Of a stretch of 64,000 nt of DNA, positions 35,251 through 44,236 are shown one piece after another. The notes beneath the pieces are model-generated. The model was not told where the DNA came from, did no database searches, and saw only the letters and a list, made by a program, of their open reading frames with translations. Each line of letters starts with the position of its first letter. Within the stretch, counting starts at the first letter, position 1. Origin of the DNA: Aquamicrobium sp. (GTDB lineage: Bacteria > Pseudomonadota > Alphaproteobacteria > Rhizobiales > Rhizobiaceae); assembly GCF_023954335.1 (NCBI RefSeq), contig NZ_JAMLIE010000001.1, forward strand, positions 1,302,001 through 1,366,000. The letters run 5' to 3'. The position numbers and the translations under genes are program-made.

Positions 35251-35277
35251 CATATGGTATTAGGTCATACTGCATAT
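35251..35277. promoter_or_regulatory. candidate LysR operator between ilvD-type gene and lysR
   Basis: The divergent gap (35178-35290) is markedly AT-rich near the LysR start and contains an interrupted dyad with ATATG/CATAT arms. It includes T-N11-A type spacing usual for LysR boxes. The site would let the regulator control both directions. Based on symmetry and position only. Confidence 0.35.
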
Positions 35278-35290
35278 CAATGAGGCCATC

Positions 35291-36241
35291 ATGGAATTGC
35301 GCCAACTTCGCCATTTCGTTGCCGTGGCCGAAGAACTGCACTTCGGCAGGGCGGCCGAGCGCCTGCATATGACGCAGCCTCCGCTCAGCCAGAGCATACA
35401 GGCGCTGGAGGTTGATCTTGGGGTGCAACTGTTCTTCCGCACCAAGCGAACTGTGCGGCTGACGCCGATTGGAAATGAGTGGCTGCCATACGCAAGACGC
35501 GTTTTGGGCGAAGCGATGGAGCTTCCGGACCTGGCGCGGCGCCTGTCGCGAGGTGAGGTCGGCAGGCTGCGCGTGGCTTTCGTCAGCTTCGTCGGTTACA
35601 GCTTCCTGCCGAGGCTGGTCAGCCGCTTCAAGCAATCCTTCCCCGAAGTGGAAATCGATTTGCACGAAGCGACCAGCAACGTCCAGCTCGAGAGCTTGCT
35701 TGCAGGTGAACTGGATGTCGGCCTGATGATCCCGCCACCGAACCGTGCCATGCCGGCGCCCCTCGGCTACGTGCCGATCAGTTCGGAAGAACTCATTGTT
35801 GCGATGCCGTCACGCTGGGTGGATGGCAGCGATCCCGCCTCCAAGGAACGAACTGTCTCGTTCGATGATCTGAGGGACAAGCCGCTTGTGCTTTTTCCCC
35901 GCACGGGAGCGCCTGTTCTTCATGATCTCGTCACTCGCTTGTACGCCGATCACGGAGCACAACCCGTTGTCGGCCAGCGCGCGATGCAAATGCAGACCAT
36001 CATCAATCTGGTGGCCGAGGGAATGGGGTTGGCGTTCGTTCCGAGTTCCATGCGCAGCCTGTCGCCGTCTGGTGTCTCCTATCTGCGGCTGCGGGAAAGT
36101 GCCCCCACGATCGAAGTGGGGATGGGCTGGAGACCGGAACAAGCCTCAGAAATCGTCCGGAAGTTTGTCGCATTTGTCGAAGATGAAATGGCAAAAGGGC
36201 GAGGTGAGGTATGCCTGACATCTACGGTCGCGTTGGGATGA
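35291..36241 (+). CDS. LysR-family transcriptional regulator
   Basis: 316 residues. The winged HTH (MELRQLRHFVAVAEELHFGR, MTQPPLSQSIQALEVDLGV) is followed by a periplasmic-binding-like effector domain (GRLRVAFVSFVGYSFLPRLV, ELDVGLMIPP, ALMQMQTIINLVAEGMGLAFVP region). The head resembles BenM/CatM-type regulators of aromatic or organic acid use. Divergent from the dehydratase-TRAP operon, its likely target. Confidence 0.92.
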   Translation: MELRQLRHFVAVAEELHFGRAAERLHMTQPPLSQSIQALEVDLGVQLFFRTKRTVRLTPIGNEWLPYARRVLGEAMELPDLARRLSRGEVGRLRVAFVSFVGYSFLPRLVSRFKQSFPEVEIDLHEATSNVQLESLLAGELDVGLMIPPPNRAMPAPLGYVPISSEELIVAMPSRWVDGSDPASKERTVSFDDLRDKPLVLFPRTGAPVLHDLVTRLYADHGAQPVVGQRAMQMQTIINLVAEGMGLAFVPSSMRSLSPSGVSYLRLRESAPTIEVGMGWRPEQASEIVRKFVAFVEDEMAKGRGEVCLTSTVALG

Positions 36242-36755
36242 ACTTGTTCTTGCAGGTTCCGCTGACGATACGATGCTCTTCTTTCCTGGAAATTGTTCCG
36301 TCAAATGATCCTGTGGACAGGAACGATCACCATCGACGTACTCAAAATTGTCCAGAGGCGCTGTAAATCTGCCGTCACCAGCCGCGATCCGACGTTGTCC
36401 TCGTCGACGGTCGGATAGTGAATCAAATTGTTGGTATAATTATTGGTATGCAAGATATAAAATATAATAAATGTTAATATTATCAAATAGATAAATAATT
36501 ATTTTTAGCCCCGCAAGCGGCACCACTTCCTTCCATGAAGCGATACGGCGTTCGCGCCCTGACCACGTGAGGCCGGGCGGCGGTTTCCTGTCGTCTTCCT
36601 GACATGGAAGGATGATGTCTTCCGGCTGCCTCGGGACAGGCGGCCGCAAGCGGGGCTGTGGCCATGTTCGGGGGCGCGGATGCGGCCGGTAACCGGCCGC
36701 GGTTTGTCCGGCGCGGCGCTTCCGGGCGGATGCGCCGGCCCTCGGGTTCTTGCGC
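36242..36755. other. gene-free stretch with an AT-rich core
   Basis: About 510 bases without a convincing gene. From about 36421 to 36505 the DNA is mostly A and T, unlike everything around it, with runs such as ataaaatataataaatg. No tRNA, IS end or strong promoter was recognised. It could be a recombination scar or an H-NS-type silenced or regulatory stretch. Confidence 0.4.
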
Positions 36756-37925
36756 ATGGTCGAATTTCTCTTCTTCGTCTCCGGGGTGCTGCTTCTCGTC
36801 AATCTGGCCAGCATCGCGATCGCCGCGTGGCGGCTCGATCCTGACGGCATCGAGGCGCCCGCCGCCGCCGGGCGGCCTGCGGCTCCCCCGGTGTCCATCG
36901 TCATCCCCGTGCGCGGCATCGAGACGTTCTCGCGCGAGACCCTGGCGAGCGCGTTCCGCCTCGAATGGGACGAATACGAGCTGATCTTCTGCGTCGCCGA
37001 CCGCGCCGACCCGATCGTCGCGGCGATCGAGGCGGCGATGGCGGCCCATCCGTGGGTCGCGGCGCGGGTGCTCTTCGGCGACGACCGCATCAGCGCCAAT
37101 CCCAAGCTCAACAATTGCGTCAAGGGCTGGCGCGCCGCGCGCCACGACTGGGTGGCGATCGCCGATTCCAACGTGCTGATGCCGAAGGACTTCGTGCGCC
37201 GCCTGATGGCGGCCCGGCGCACGGACACCGGCCTCGTCTGCTCCACGCCGCTCGCCACCCGCCCCGGCAATTTCTGGGCCGAGGTCGAGTGCGCCTTCCT
37301 CAACACGCATCAGGTGCGCTGGCAGTATGCCGGCGAGGCGCTGGGCTTCGGCTTCGCCCAGGGCAAGACCATGCTGTGGTCGAAGCCGCTTCTCGACGCC
37401 CAAGGCGGGATCGAGGCGCTGGCCGCCGACATCGCCGAGGATGCAGCCGCGACCAAGCTGGTCCACCGCCTCGGGCTGAAGGTCCATCTCGTCTCCTCGC
37501 CCTTCGCGCAGCCGCTCGGCCGGCGCAGCCTCGGCGAGATCTGGGCGCGGCAGGCCCGCTGGGCGCGGCTGCGCCGCGTCACCTTCCCGGCGTTCTTCGC
37601 GCCCGAGATCCTGCTCGGCGCGTTGCCGCCGCTCGTCCTTGTGCTGGCCGCAGCGGCCATCGGCGGCATCAGCCTGCCGGCGACGGCCGCCTTCGTCCTC
37701 GCCGCGGCCTATCTGCCGGAGCTGCTGCTGGCGCGGGCGAAGAACTGGCGCCTTTCTCTTTACGCCCTGCCGGCGCTGCTGGCGCGCGACCTCGTCATGC
37801 CGGTGGTCTGGCTCCGCAGCTGGGTGGTCGGCCGGTTCGAGTGGCGCGGGAACCCGATGACCGCCGGCACGCGGATCTCCGAGCTGGGGGAAGCCGCCGC
37901 GCTTCCGGCGCACCGGGCGCATTGA
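36756..37925 (+). CDS. GT2/GT21-like glycosyltransferase (ceramide glucosyltransferase/HpnI-like)
   Basis: 389 residues from the ATG at 36756. One N-terminal TM anchor precedes a GT-A domain starting PVSIVIPVRG. NPKLNNCVKGW, a DSNV metal-site, AEDAAATKL, and the (R/Q)xxRW motif as RQARWARLRR follow, then about three C-terminal TM segments. This is the ceramide-glucosyltransferase-like family, which in bacteria includes enzymes glycosylating hopanoids or sphingolipids. Acceptor unknown. An upstream TTG at 36750 is less likely as start. Confidence 0.88.
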   Translation: MVEFLFFVSGVLLLVNLASIAIAAWRLDPDGIEAPAAAGRPAAPPVSIVIPVRGIETFSRETLASAFRLEWDEYELIFCVADRADPIVAAIEAAMAAHPWVAARVLFGDDRISANPKLNNCVKGWRAARHDWVAIADSNVLMPKDFVRRLMAARRTDTGLVCSTPLATRPGNFWAEVECAFLNTHQVRWQYAGEALGFGFAQGKTMLWSKPLLDAQGGIEALAADIAEDAAATKLVHRLGLKVHLVSSPFAQPLGRRSLGEIWARQARWARLRRVTFPAFFAPEILLGALPPLVLVLAAAAIGGISLPATAAFVLAAAYLPELLLARAKNWRLSLYALPALLARDLVMPVVWLRSWVVGRFEWRGNPMTAGTRISELGEAAALPAHRAH

Positions 37926-37955
37926 GCCTCGCTGCTTCGCGTGGAGCCGGAAGGG

Positions 37956-39497
37956 TCAGGCCCCGGCGTCGCGCGGCTGGCTGCGCGCAGAAGCCGACGG
38001 GCCGCGCCGGGCCGCGTCGAGATCGAGCGGCCGGTCGGGGATGGTGATCGAGAACACCGTGCGCCCGCCCCGGCTTTCGACCAGCTCGAGCGTGCCGCCA
38101 TGGGCGCGCACCAGCTCGTGCGCGATGGCGAGGCCGAGGCCGGTGCCGCCGGTGCGGGCGGAGCCGCGAAACGCCGAGAACAGGTTCTCGCGCGCCTTCT
38201 GCGGCAGGCCCGGCCCCGTATCCTCGACCAGGATGCGGGCGACGCCGCCGGTTCGTTCGGCGCTGAGCGTCAGCCGGCGCACCAGCGCCGGCGAGGCGTT
38301 GCCCGACATCGCCTCGATCCCGTTGCGCGACAGGTTCGACAGCACCCGGAACAGTTGCTCGGGGTCGGCGTCGATCTCGAATTGCGGATCGACGGCGTTG
38401 ACGAGCTCGATCCGCGCCGCGACCTCGGGACCGGAAAGCGCCAGCACCTCCTCGACGAGGTCGTGCAGCCGCAGCCGCAGGCGCGCCGGCGGCGGCTCCT
38501 GCGTGCGGCCATAGGCCAGCACGCCTTCCGAATAGGAGATCGCCCGGTCGAGCGTGCGCATCAGCCGCGGGGCCATGCTGCGCACGCCCGGATCGTCGAC
38601 CCGCGCCAGCCGGTCGGACATCAGCTGCGCGGCGGCGAGGATGTTGCGCATGTCGTGGTTGATCTTGGAGACGGCGAGGCCGAGATCGGCGAGCCGCCGG
38701 CGCTCGACCAGCATGCGCTGCAATTCGCCCTGCATCGCCGCCAGCTCGCGCTCGGCGACGCCGATCTCGTCGCTGCGAGTGCCGGCGCGGATGATGCGGG
38801 CCGGGTCGTCCGGCGCTTCGGCGAAGGCGAGCATCGAGCGTGTCATCGCCCGCATCGGTCGGATCATCACGCGATGGATGGCGTAGAAGACGAGGCTCGC
38901 CGTCACCAGCGACAGGATGAGCGACAGGAGCGCGACGTTGCGCGCATAGGCCACCATCGCCTTGCGCAGGTCGGTCTCGGCCATCACCAGCTCGAACTCG
39001 CGCTCGCCGCCGCCGAAGGGCGCGAAGACGCGCAGCACCCGCTCGCCGCCGAACACCAGCGCGTAGAGCGCCTCGTGCACCTCGCCGAGCGGCGAGGCGC
39101 TGCCGAGGTCGACGTGAAGGTCGATGTCGTGCGGCATGTCGACGGCGACGAGCAGGCGCGAGGAGCCCTCGTCGCGCACCGCGAGCGCCATCGCGCCGAG
39201 CGCGCGCAGCACGTCGTCCTGCACCTCACGCGACAGGCTGTCGGGGTCGCTGTCGACGAGGACGATGCCGACGGCCGCCGCGGTCGACAGCCGCTCCTCG
39301 AGCCAGCTCAGCCGGAAATTGGCCAGCGACGGCAGGAAGATCAGCATCTCGGCCAGCGTGACGAACAGCGCGGTCAGCACGAGCAGCTTCATCGACAGCC
39401 CGCGCGTCAGCGGCACGCGCTCGCCGGCGCGCGCCTCCGAGCGCTCCCCCGCGCGCGGGGGAGCGTTTTCCTGCCGTTCGTTGCCGTCCTGCGTCAC
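37956..39497 (-). CDS. sensor histidine kinase
   Basis: 513 residues from a GTG at 39497; an ATG at codon 36, just before TM1, is an alternative. TM1 is near 38-58, a periplasmic sensor domain about 65-170, and TM2 near 182-205. A HAMP-like linker and HisKA with H281 in KINHDMRNILAAAQ follow. The ATPase domain shows LSNLSRNGIEAM, VEDTGPGLP and GGTGLGLAIAHELV. The N-terminal tail before TM1 is unusually long and polar. No response regulator gene adjoins it, so its partner is elsewhere. Confidence 0.9.
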   Translation of the reverse strand: MTQDGNERQENAPPRAGERSEARAGERVPLTRGLSMKLLVLTALFVTLAEMLIFLPSLANFRLSWLEERLSTAAAVGIVLVDSDPDSLSREVQDDVLRALGAMALAVRDEGSSRLLVAVDMPHDIDLHVDLGSASPLGEVHEALYALVFGGERVLRVFAPFGGGEREFELVMAETDLRKAMVAYARNVALLSLILSLVTASLVFYAIHRVMIRPMRAMTRSMLAFAEAPDDPARIIRAGTRSDEIGVAERELAAMQGELQRMLVERRRLADLGLAVSKINHDMRNILAAAQLMSDRLARVDDPGVRSMAPRLMRTLDRAISYSEGVLAYGRTQEPPPARLRLRLHDLVEEVLALSGPEVAARIELVNAVDPQFEIDADPEQLFRVLSNLSRNGIEAMSGNASPALVRRLTLSAERTGGVARILVEDTGPGLPQKARENLFSAFRGSARTGGTGLGLAIAHELVRAHGGTLELVESRGGRTVFSITIPDRPLDLDAARRGPSASARSQPRDAGA

Positions 39498-39598
39498 ATC
39501 GTCATCCGTTCAGCCCGGCCAGGAATGATGGCCAGGGGCGACGTGCAACGATAGGGCAGGGCGGGCCGTTTGCCAATTTGGTGGCATGGGCCATCGCA

Positions 39599-39627
39599 TT
39601 GACACCTTGTAAGCGCCCCCCTATAAG
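39599..39627 (+). promoter_or_regulatory. sigma-70-type promoter for rpmH-rnpA-yidC
   Basis: TTGACA (39599-39604), a 17-base spacer, then TATAAG (39622-39627). This is a near-consensus promoter about 130 bases before rpmH, pointing the right way. Transcription would start near 39634 with a long leader. Confidence 0.7.
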
Positions 39628-39764
39628 CGCCCGACGCTCGGGCCTTCGGTCCGGCGCGGCGCTGGCTGTGCATTGCCGGCATTCGCGTATCGGGAAGGCG
39701 GGCGAACGCTCCTGCTCATGAAGAGTCAGATCCAAGAAGGGCCGCACACCGCGGTATTAAACAA

Positions 39765-39899
39765 ATGAAGCGCACCTATCAGCCCTCCAAGCTTGTCCGC
39801 AAGCGCCGCCACGGTTTCCGTGCCCGCATGGCCACCAAGGGCGGCCGCGCCGTCATCGCGGCCCGCCGCAACCGCGGCCGCAAGCGGCTTTCCGCCTGA
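39765..39899 (+). CDS. rpmH: 50S ribosomal protein L34
   Basis: 44 residues, [20 protein letters not shown] to GRKRLSA, the invariant L34 sequence type. A component of the large ribosomal subunit. First gene of the conserved rpmH-rnpA-yidC-yihA order, usually near the replication origin in many bacteria though not necessarily in rhizobia. Confidence 0.98.
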   Translation: MKRTYQPSKLVRKRRHGFRARMATKGGRAVIAARRNRGRKRLSA

Positions 39900-39919
39900 C
39901 CGGCGTTTAAGGCCGGACG

Positions 39920-40288
39920 GTGGCCGCCCGGCCGACCGGAATGCTTCCCGCGCGGCTGAAGAAGCGCGCGCAGTTTCTGGCCGTGCGCCGGGGCGAGAAG
40001 CGGCGCGGCCCGCTCTTCCTGATGGAAGTCCTCGACCGGGGCGACGGCGGCGCGCCGCGCCTCGGCTTCACGGTCACCAAGAAGGTCGGGAACGCGGTGA
40101 CGAGAAACCGCATCCGCCGGCGGCTGAAGGAAGCTGTCAGAACCCGTGCCGGTGGTGACATGGCGGCCGGCAGCGACTATGTCATCGTCGGGCGGCGCGA
40201 GGTGCTCGACGCCGCTTTCGACGATCTGGCGCGCGAATTGTCCCGCAGGATGCGCGGCGGCCGGCAGCCCAGGCAATCCCAGCGGTAG
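39920..40288 (+). CDS. rnpA: ribonuclease P protein component
   Basis: 122 residues from a GTG at 39920; the ATG at 39941 ([12 protein letters not shown]) matches the usual family start equally well. The protein subunit assists the RNase P RNA in 5' tRNA maturation. The RNR motif region [18 protein letters not shown] is intact, after FTVTKKV. Lies 20 bases behind rpmH. Its stop lies in a 13-base tandem duplication. Confidence 0.95.
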   Translation: MAARPTGMLPARLKKRAQFLAVRRGEKRRGPLFLMEVLDRGDGGAPRLGFTVTKKVGNAVTRNRIRRRLKEAVRTRAGGDMAAGSDYVIVGRREVLDAAFDDLARELSRRMRGGRQPRQSQR

Positions 40289-40303
40289 GGCCCAGCGGTA
40301 GGG
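40278..40303 (+). repeat. 13-bp perfect tandem duplication at the rnpA/yidC junction
   Basis: cccagcggtaggg occurs twice in a row (40278-40290, 40291-40303). The first copy contains the rnpA stop codon and the second ends 5 bases before the yidC ATG, with TAGGG as a possible weak ribosome site. It looks like a recent replication-slippage product that lengthened the spacer. Confidence 0.7.
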
Positions 40304-40308
40304 AATCG

Positions 40309-42147
40309 ATGGAAAACAATCGCAATTTCTTCATCACGATCGCGCTTTCCGTGCTGATCCTCACGCTGTGGCAGGTGTTCTACATGAACCCGCGCATCGA
40401 ATCCGAGCGCGAGGCCGCCCGCATCGCCGCCGAGCAGGCGGGCGAGGCGCAGCCTGCACAACCCGGCCAGCCGGCGCAGCCCGACCTGCCGGCCGCGCCC
40501 GGCGGCTCCGACCTGCCGGGCGGCGCGGCCCCGGCCGTCCCCGGCGGCGGCACCGGCGTTCCGGGCGGCGCGCTGACGCGCCAGGACGCCATCGCCGCCA
40601 ACGGCCGCGTCGTCATCGAGACCCCGCGCATCTCCGGCTCGATCAACCTGACCGGCGGGCGCATCGACGACCTCGTCCTCAAGGACTACCGGGTGACGGT
40701 CGAGAAGGATTCGCCGAATATCGAGCTTCTCAGCCCCTCGGTGATGCCCGACGGCTTCTATGCCGAGGTCGGCTTCATCGGCGGCGAGGCGACCGGCTCC
40801 CTGCCGGGGCCGGACACGGTATGGACGCTCGAGGGCGAGGCGAAGCTGACGCCGTCGACCCCGGTGACGCTGCGCTGGACCAACGACCGGGGCCTGACCT
40901 TCACCCGCACCATCGCCGTCGACAACGACTATCTCTTCACATTCTCCGACCAGGTCGCCAATGAAAGCGGCGAGGCGGTGAGCCTGTCCAATTACGGCCG
41001 CGTCGCGCGCATCGGCACGCCGCATGTCGCCGGCTTCTACATCCTGCACGAGGGCCTGATCGGCGTCACCGGCACGGAAGGGCTTCAGGAGATCGACTAT
41101 TCCGATCTCGCCGAGAAGCGCCAGATCGTTCCCGGCAAGTCGAGCGACGGCTGGCTGGGCATCACCGACAAGTACTGGGCCGTGGCGATGGTGCCGTCGA
41201 GCGCGCAGGAGTTCCAGCCGCGCTATGCCTTCTTCGACGATGGCCGCGTGCGCTACCAGGCCGACTACCTGACCGACCCGGTGCAGATCGCGCCGGGCGA
41301 GACGCGCACCGTCGAGACGCTGGTCTTCGCCGGCGCCAAGGAAACGGCGAAGATCGACGCCTATCAGGAGAGCCGGAACATCCGCAATTTCGATCTCCTG
41401 ATCGACTGGGGCTGGTTCTACTTCATCACCAAGCCGATGTTCTACCTGATCGACTGGCTGTTCAGGCTGCTCGGCAATTTCGGCCTCGCCATCCTCGCCA
41501 CCACCGTCGTCGTCAAGCTCATCTTCTTCCCGCTCGCCAACAAGTCGTACAAGTCGATGGCGAACATGAAGAAGGTGCAGCCGCAGCTCCTGGAAATCCG
41601 CGAGAAATACGCGGACGACCGCATGAAGCAGCAGCAGGCGATGATGGAGCTGTACAAGACCGAGAAGATCAACCCGCTCGCCGGCTGCTGGCCGGTGCTG
41701 ATCCAGATCCCGGTGTTCTTCGCGCTCTACAAGGTGCTCTACGTCACCATCGAGATGCGGCACGCGCCGTTCTTCGGCTGGATCAGGGACCTGTCCGCGC
41801 CGGACCCGACCTCGATCTTCAACCTGTTCGGCCTTCTGCCCTACGACGTGCCCGCCTTCCTGATGATCGGCATCTGGCCGCTCATCATGGGCGTGACCAT
41901 GTTCCTGCAGATGCGCATGAACCCGACGCCGCCCGATCCCACCCAGGCGATGATCTTCAACTGGATGCCGGTCGTCTTCACCTTCATGCTGGCGGCATTC
42001 CCGGCCGGACTCGTCATCTACTGGGCGTGGAACAACACGCTCTCGATCATCCAGCAGGGCTACATCATGAAGCGCCAGGGCGCCAAGATCGAGCTGTGGG
42101 ACAACCTCGCCGGCCTGTTCAGGAAGAAGCCGAAGCCGGCCGAGTAG
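40309..42147 (+). CDS. yidC: membrane protein insertase YidC
   Basis: 612 residues, long (Gram-negative) form. An N-terminal TM (FFITIALSVLILTLWQVFYM) is followed by a proline/alanine/glycine-rich linker (about 45-90), a large periplasmic beta-sandwich domain to about 350, and the conserved five-TM core. Core motifs are WFYFITKPMF, LLGNFGLAILATTVVVKLI, the cytoplasmic hairpin KSMANMKKVQPQL, NPLAGCWPVLIQIPVFFALYKVL and a MKRQGAK tail. It inserts membrane proteins alone or with SecYEG. Confidence 0.97.
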   Translation: MENNRNFFITIALSVLILTLWQVFYMNPRIESEREAARIAAEQAGEAQPAQPGQPAQPDLPAAPGGSDLPGGAAPAVPGGGTGVPGGALTRQDAIAANGRVVIETPRISGSINLTGGRIDDLVLKDYRVTVEKDSPNIELLSPSVMPDGFYAEVGFIGGEATGSLPGPDTVWTLEGEAKLTPSTPVTLRWTNDRGLTFTRTIAVDNDYLFTFSDQVANESGEAVSLSNYGRVARIGTPHVAGFYILHEGLIGVTGTEGLQEIDYSDLAEKRQIVPGKSSDGWLGITDKYWAVAMVPSSAQEFQPRYAFFDDGRVRYQADYLTDPVQIAPGETRTVETLVFAGAKETAKIDAYQESRNIRNFDLLIDWGWFYFITKPMFYLIDWLFRLLGNFGLAILATTVVVKLIFFPLANKSYKSMANMKKVQPQLLEIREKYADDRMKQQQAMMELYKTEKINPLAGCWPVLIQIPVFFALYKVLYVTIEMRHAPFFGWIRDLSAPDPTSIFNLFGLLPYDVPAFLMIGIWPLIMGVTMFLQMRMNPTPPDPTQAMIFNWMPVVFTFMLAAFPAGLVIYWAWNNTLSIIQQGYIMKRQGAKIELWDNLAGLFRKKPKPAE

Positions 42148-42204
42148 GCCGGCAAGCAGAAAAAGAGTCGGCCGGACGGGCCGGCAGGCAGGACGCGGGA
42201 AGAG

Positions 42205-42867
42205 ATGACGCAAGGCACGCCGGCCCCCCCCGCCAGCCCCGAAGTGTTCGCCCGGCCGTGGGTGTTCATCCGCGGCGTGCCGGCGATGAAATTCCTGCCG
42301 CCCGAGGGGCCGGCCGAGATCGCCTTCGCCGGCCGCTCCAATGTCGGCAAGTCCTCGCTCATCAACGCGCTGGTCAACCGCAAGGGGCTGGCCCGCACCT
42401 CGAACACGCCCGGCCGCACGCAGGAGCTCAACTATTTCGTGCCGGACGGCTATTCGGGCGAGGCGGGCGACCTGCCGCCGATGGCGCTGGTCGACATGCC
42501 GGGCTACGGCTACGCCCAGGCGCCCAAGGCGCAGGTCGACGCCTGGACGAAGCTTGTCTTCGACTATCTCAGGGGCCGCGTGACGCTGAAGCGCGTCTAT
42601 CTCCTGATCGACGCCCGCCACGGCATCAAGAAGAACGACGAGGAGGTGATGGACCTTCTCGACCGCGCCGCCGTCTCCTACCAGATCGTCCTGACCAAGG
42701 CCGACAAGATCAAGACCGCCGGCCTGCCGCGGCTGATCGAGGAAACGGCGCTCAAGGTGAAGAAGCACCCCGCCGCTTTTCCGGAAATCCTCGCCACCTC
42801 GTCTGAAAAGGGCCAGGGGATGGACGAGCTGCGCGCCGCCATCGCGCTTGCCGTCGCCGGCGGCTGA
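42205..42867 (+). CDS. yihA: ribosome biogenesis GTP-binding protein YihA/EngB
   Basis: 220 residues. The GTPase motifs are G1 [11 protein letters not shown]2-region [16 protein letters not shown]3 DMPGYGYA and G4 TKADK. It assists assembly of the large ribosomal subunit. It follows yidC by 57 bases, the usual alphaproteobacterial order. Confidence 0.96.
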   Translation: MTQGTPAPPASPEVFARPWVFIRGVPAMKFLPPEGPAEIAFAGRSNVGKSSLINALVNRKGLARTSNTPGRTQELNYFVPDGYSGEAGDLPPMALVDMPGYGYAQAPKAQVDAWTKLVFDYLRGRVTLKRVYLLIDARHGIKKNDEEVMDLLDRAAVSYQIVLTKADKIKTAGLPRLIEETALKVKKHPAAFPEILATSSEKGQGMDELRAAIALAVAGG

Positions 42868-43031
42868 TTCCTTGCCGGGGTTCGGCGATCTCTCTGACAT
42901 GGGGAAAAGCCGGCAGCGGGCGGCCGCGCCGCGCCGCCGCCGATTGCCGCTCCGGTGAATTTGGCCTAGTTTCCGGGGCACAATCATAACAGCGGTGCTG
43001 CCCGTAAAACCCCAGAACCAGAGGTGGTCAA

Positions 43032-44063
43032 ATGTCCGATTCTACCCGCCGTCCGTCCGGCCTTCTGCCGGTCTCCCGCCGCCGTCTGTTGAAGGGGGGC
43101 GCCGCGCTCGGCCTCGCCGCCGGCCTGCCGACGCGCCTCTTCGCACAGGAGGCGCTGAAGGTGGCGGCCGTCTACACCGTGCCGGTCGAGCAGCAATGGG
43201 TCAGCCGCATCCACAAGGCCGCCAACGCGGCGAAGGACGCCGGCGAGATCGAGTACGTCTATTCCGAGAACGTCTCCAACAACGACTACGAGCGCGTGAT
43301 GCGCGAATATTGCGAGGCCGGCCACAAGCTGATCCTCGGCGAGGTGTTCGGCGTCGAGCAGGCCGCGCGCGATGTCGCCCGCGACTATCCGGATGTCGCC
43401 TTCCTGATGGGCTCGAGCTTCAAGGAAGACGAGAGCGTGCCCAACTTCGCGCCGTTCGACAACTACATCCAGGACGCCTCGTACCTGACCGGCCTGATCG
43501 CCGGCGCGATGTCGCAATCGAAGAATTTCGGCATGGTCGGCGGCTACCCGATCCCCGAGGTCAACCGGCTGATGCACGCCTTCATGGCCGGCGTGAAGGA
43601 AGTGGCGGCCGACGCGAAGTTCCAGGTCGCCTTCATCGGTTCGTGGTTCGACCCGCCCAAGGCCAAGGAGACCGCCTTCGCCCAGATCGACGCCGGCGCC
43701 GACGTGCTCTATGCCGAGCGCTTCGGCGTCTCCGACGCGGCCAAGGAGCGCGGGGTGCTGGCCATCGGCAACGTCATCGACACGCAGAGCGACTATCCCG
43801 AGACAGTGGTGGCCTCGGCCCTGTGGCACTTCGAGCCGACGCTCGCCAAGGCCGTTGCCGAGGTCAAGGCCGGCACCTTCAAGGCCGCCGACTACGGCGT
43901 CTATTCCTTCATGAAGGACGGCGGCTGCTCGCTCGCCCCGCTCGGCACCTTCGAGGAAAAGGTCCCGGCCGAGGTCAAGGCGCTGGTGGCCGAGAAGGAA
44001 GCCGCGATCCGCGCCGGCACGCTCACCGTCGAGATCAACGACGAAGAGCCGAAGTCGAACTAG
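43032..44063 (+). CDS. BMP-family ABC transporter substrate-binding protein (nucleoside/purine type)
   Basis: 343 residues. A Tat-like signal (SRRRLLKGGAALGLAAG...LFAQ) precedes the PnrA/BMP fold: LKVAAVYTVPVEQQW, YSENVSNNDYERVMREY, FGMVGGYPIPEVNRL, GADVLYAERFG and YGVYSFMKDGG. BMP proteins bind nucleosides or related bases. It is first of an operon with ATPase, two permeases and a deaminase, which supports uptake of a pyrimidine or purine compound. Confidence 0.92.
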   Translation: MSDSTRRPSGLLPVSRRRLLKGGAALGLAAGLPTRLFAQEALKVAAVYTVPVEQQWVSRIHKAANAAKDAGEIEYVYSENVSNNDYERVMREYCEAGHKLILGEVFGVEQAARDVARDYPDVAFLMGSSFKEDESVPNFAPFDNYIQDASYLTGLIAGAMSQSKNFGMVGGYPIPEVNRLMHAFMAGVKEVAADAKFQVAFIGSWFDPPKAKETAFAQIDAGADVLYAERFGVSDAAKERGVLAIGNVIDTQSDYPETVVASALWHFEPTLAKAVAEVKAGTFKAADYGVYSFMKDGGCSLAPLGTFEEKVPAEVKALVAEKEAAIRAGTLTVEINDEEPKSN

Positions 44064-44073
44064 CGCCTTTTTC

Positions 44074-44197
44074 CTTCTCCCCGCCTGCGGGGAGAAGGTG
44101 GCCCGGAGGGCCGGATGAGGGGCAGCGTCGGCTTTGTGCAAGGTTCGTGCCGCCCTCATCTGCCTGCCGGCATCTTCTCCCCGTGAACGGGGAGAAG
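44074..44197. repeat. RIME-like palindromic repeat 1
   Basis: Two 24-base palindromes, cttctcccc-gcctgc-ggggagaag at 44074-44097 and a gtgaac-centred one at 44174-44197, flank a mosaic with ggatgagg and ccctcat. This matches the layout of rhizobial intergenic mosaic elements. It fills the gap between the binding-protein and ATPase genes. Confidence 0.85.
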
Positions 44198-44236
44198 TAC
44201 GCTTGCCGCTCCGATTTCGCCAATCGCCATGGTTTC

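Noticed and set aside
36301..36486. 61-codon minus-strand frame in the AT-rich gap
   Set aside because: Its start lies in the A/T run and the product shows no domain; the frame is likely a by-product of composition.
40177..42987. A 936-codon open frame on the minus strand
   Set aside because: It runs antisense through yidC, yihA and rnpA, which are unmistakable; it is a GC-driven shadow.
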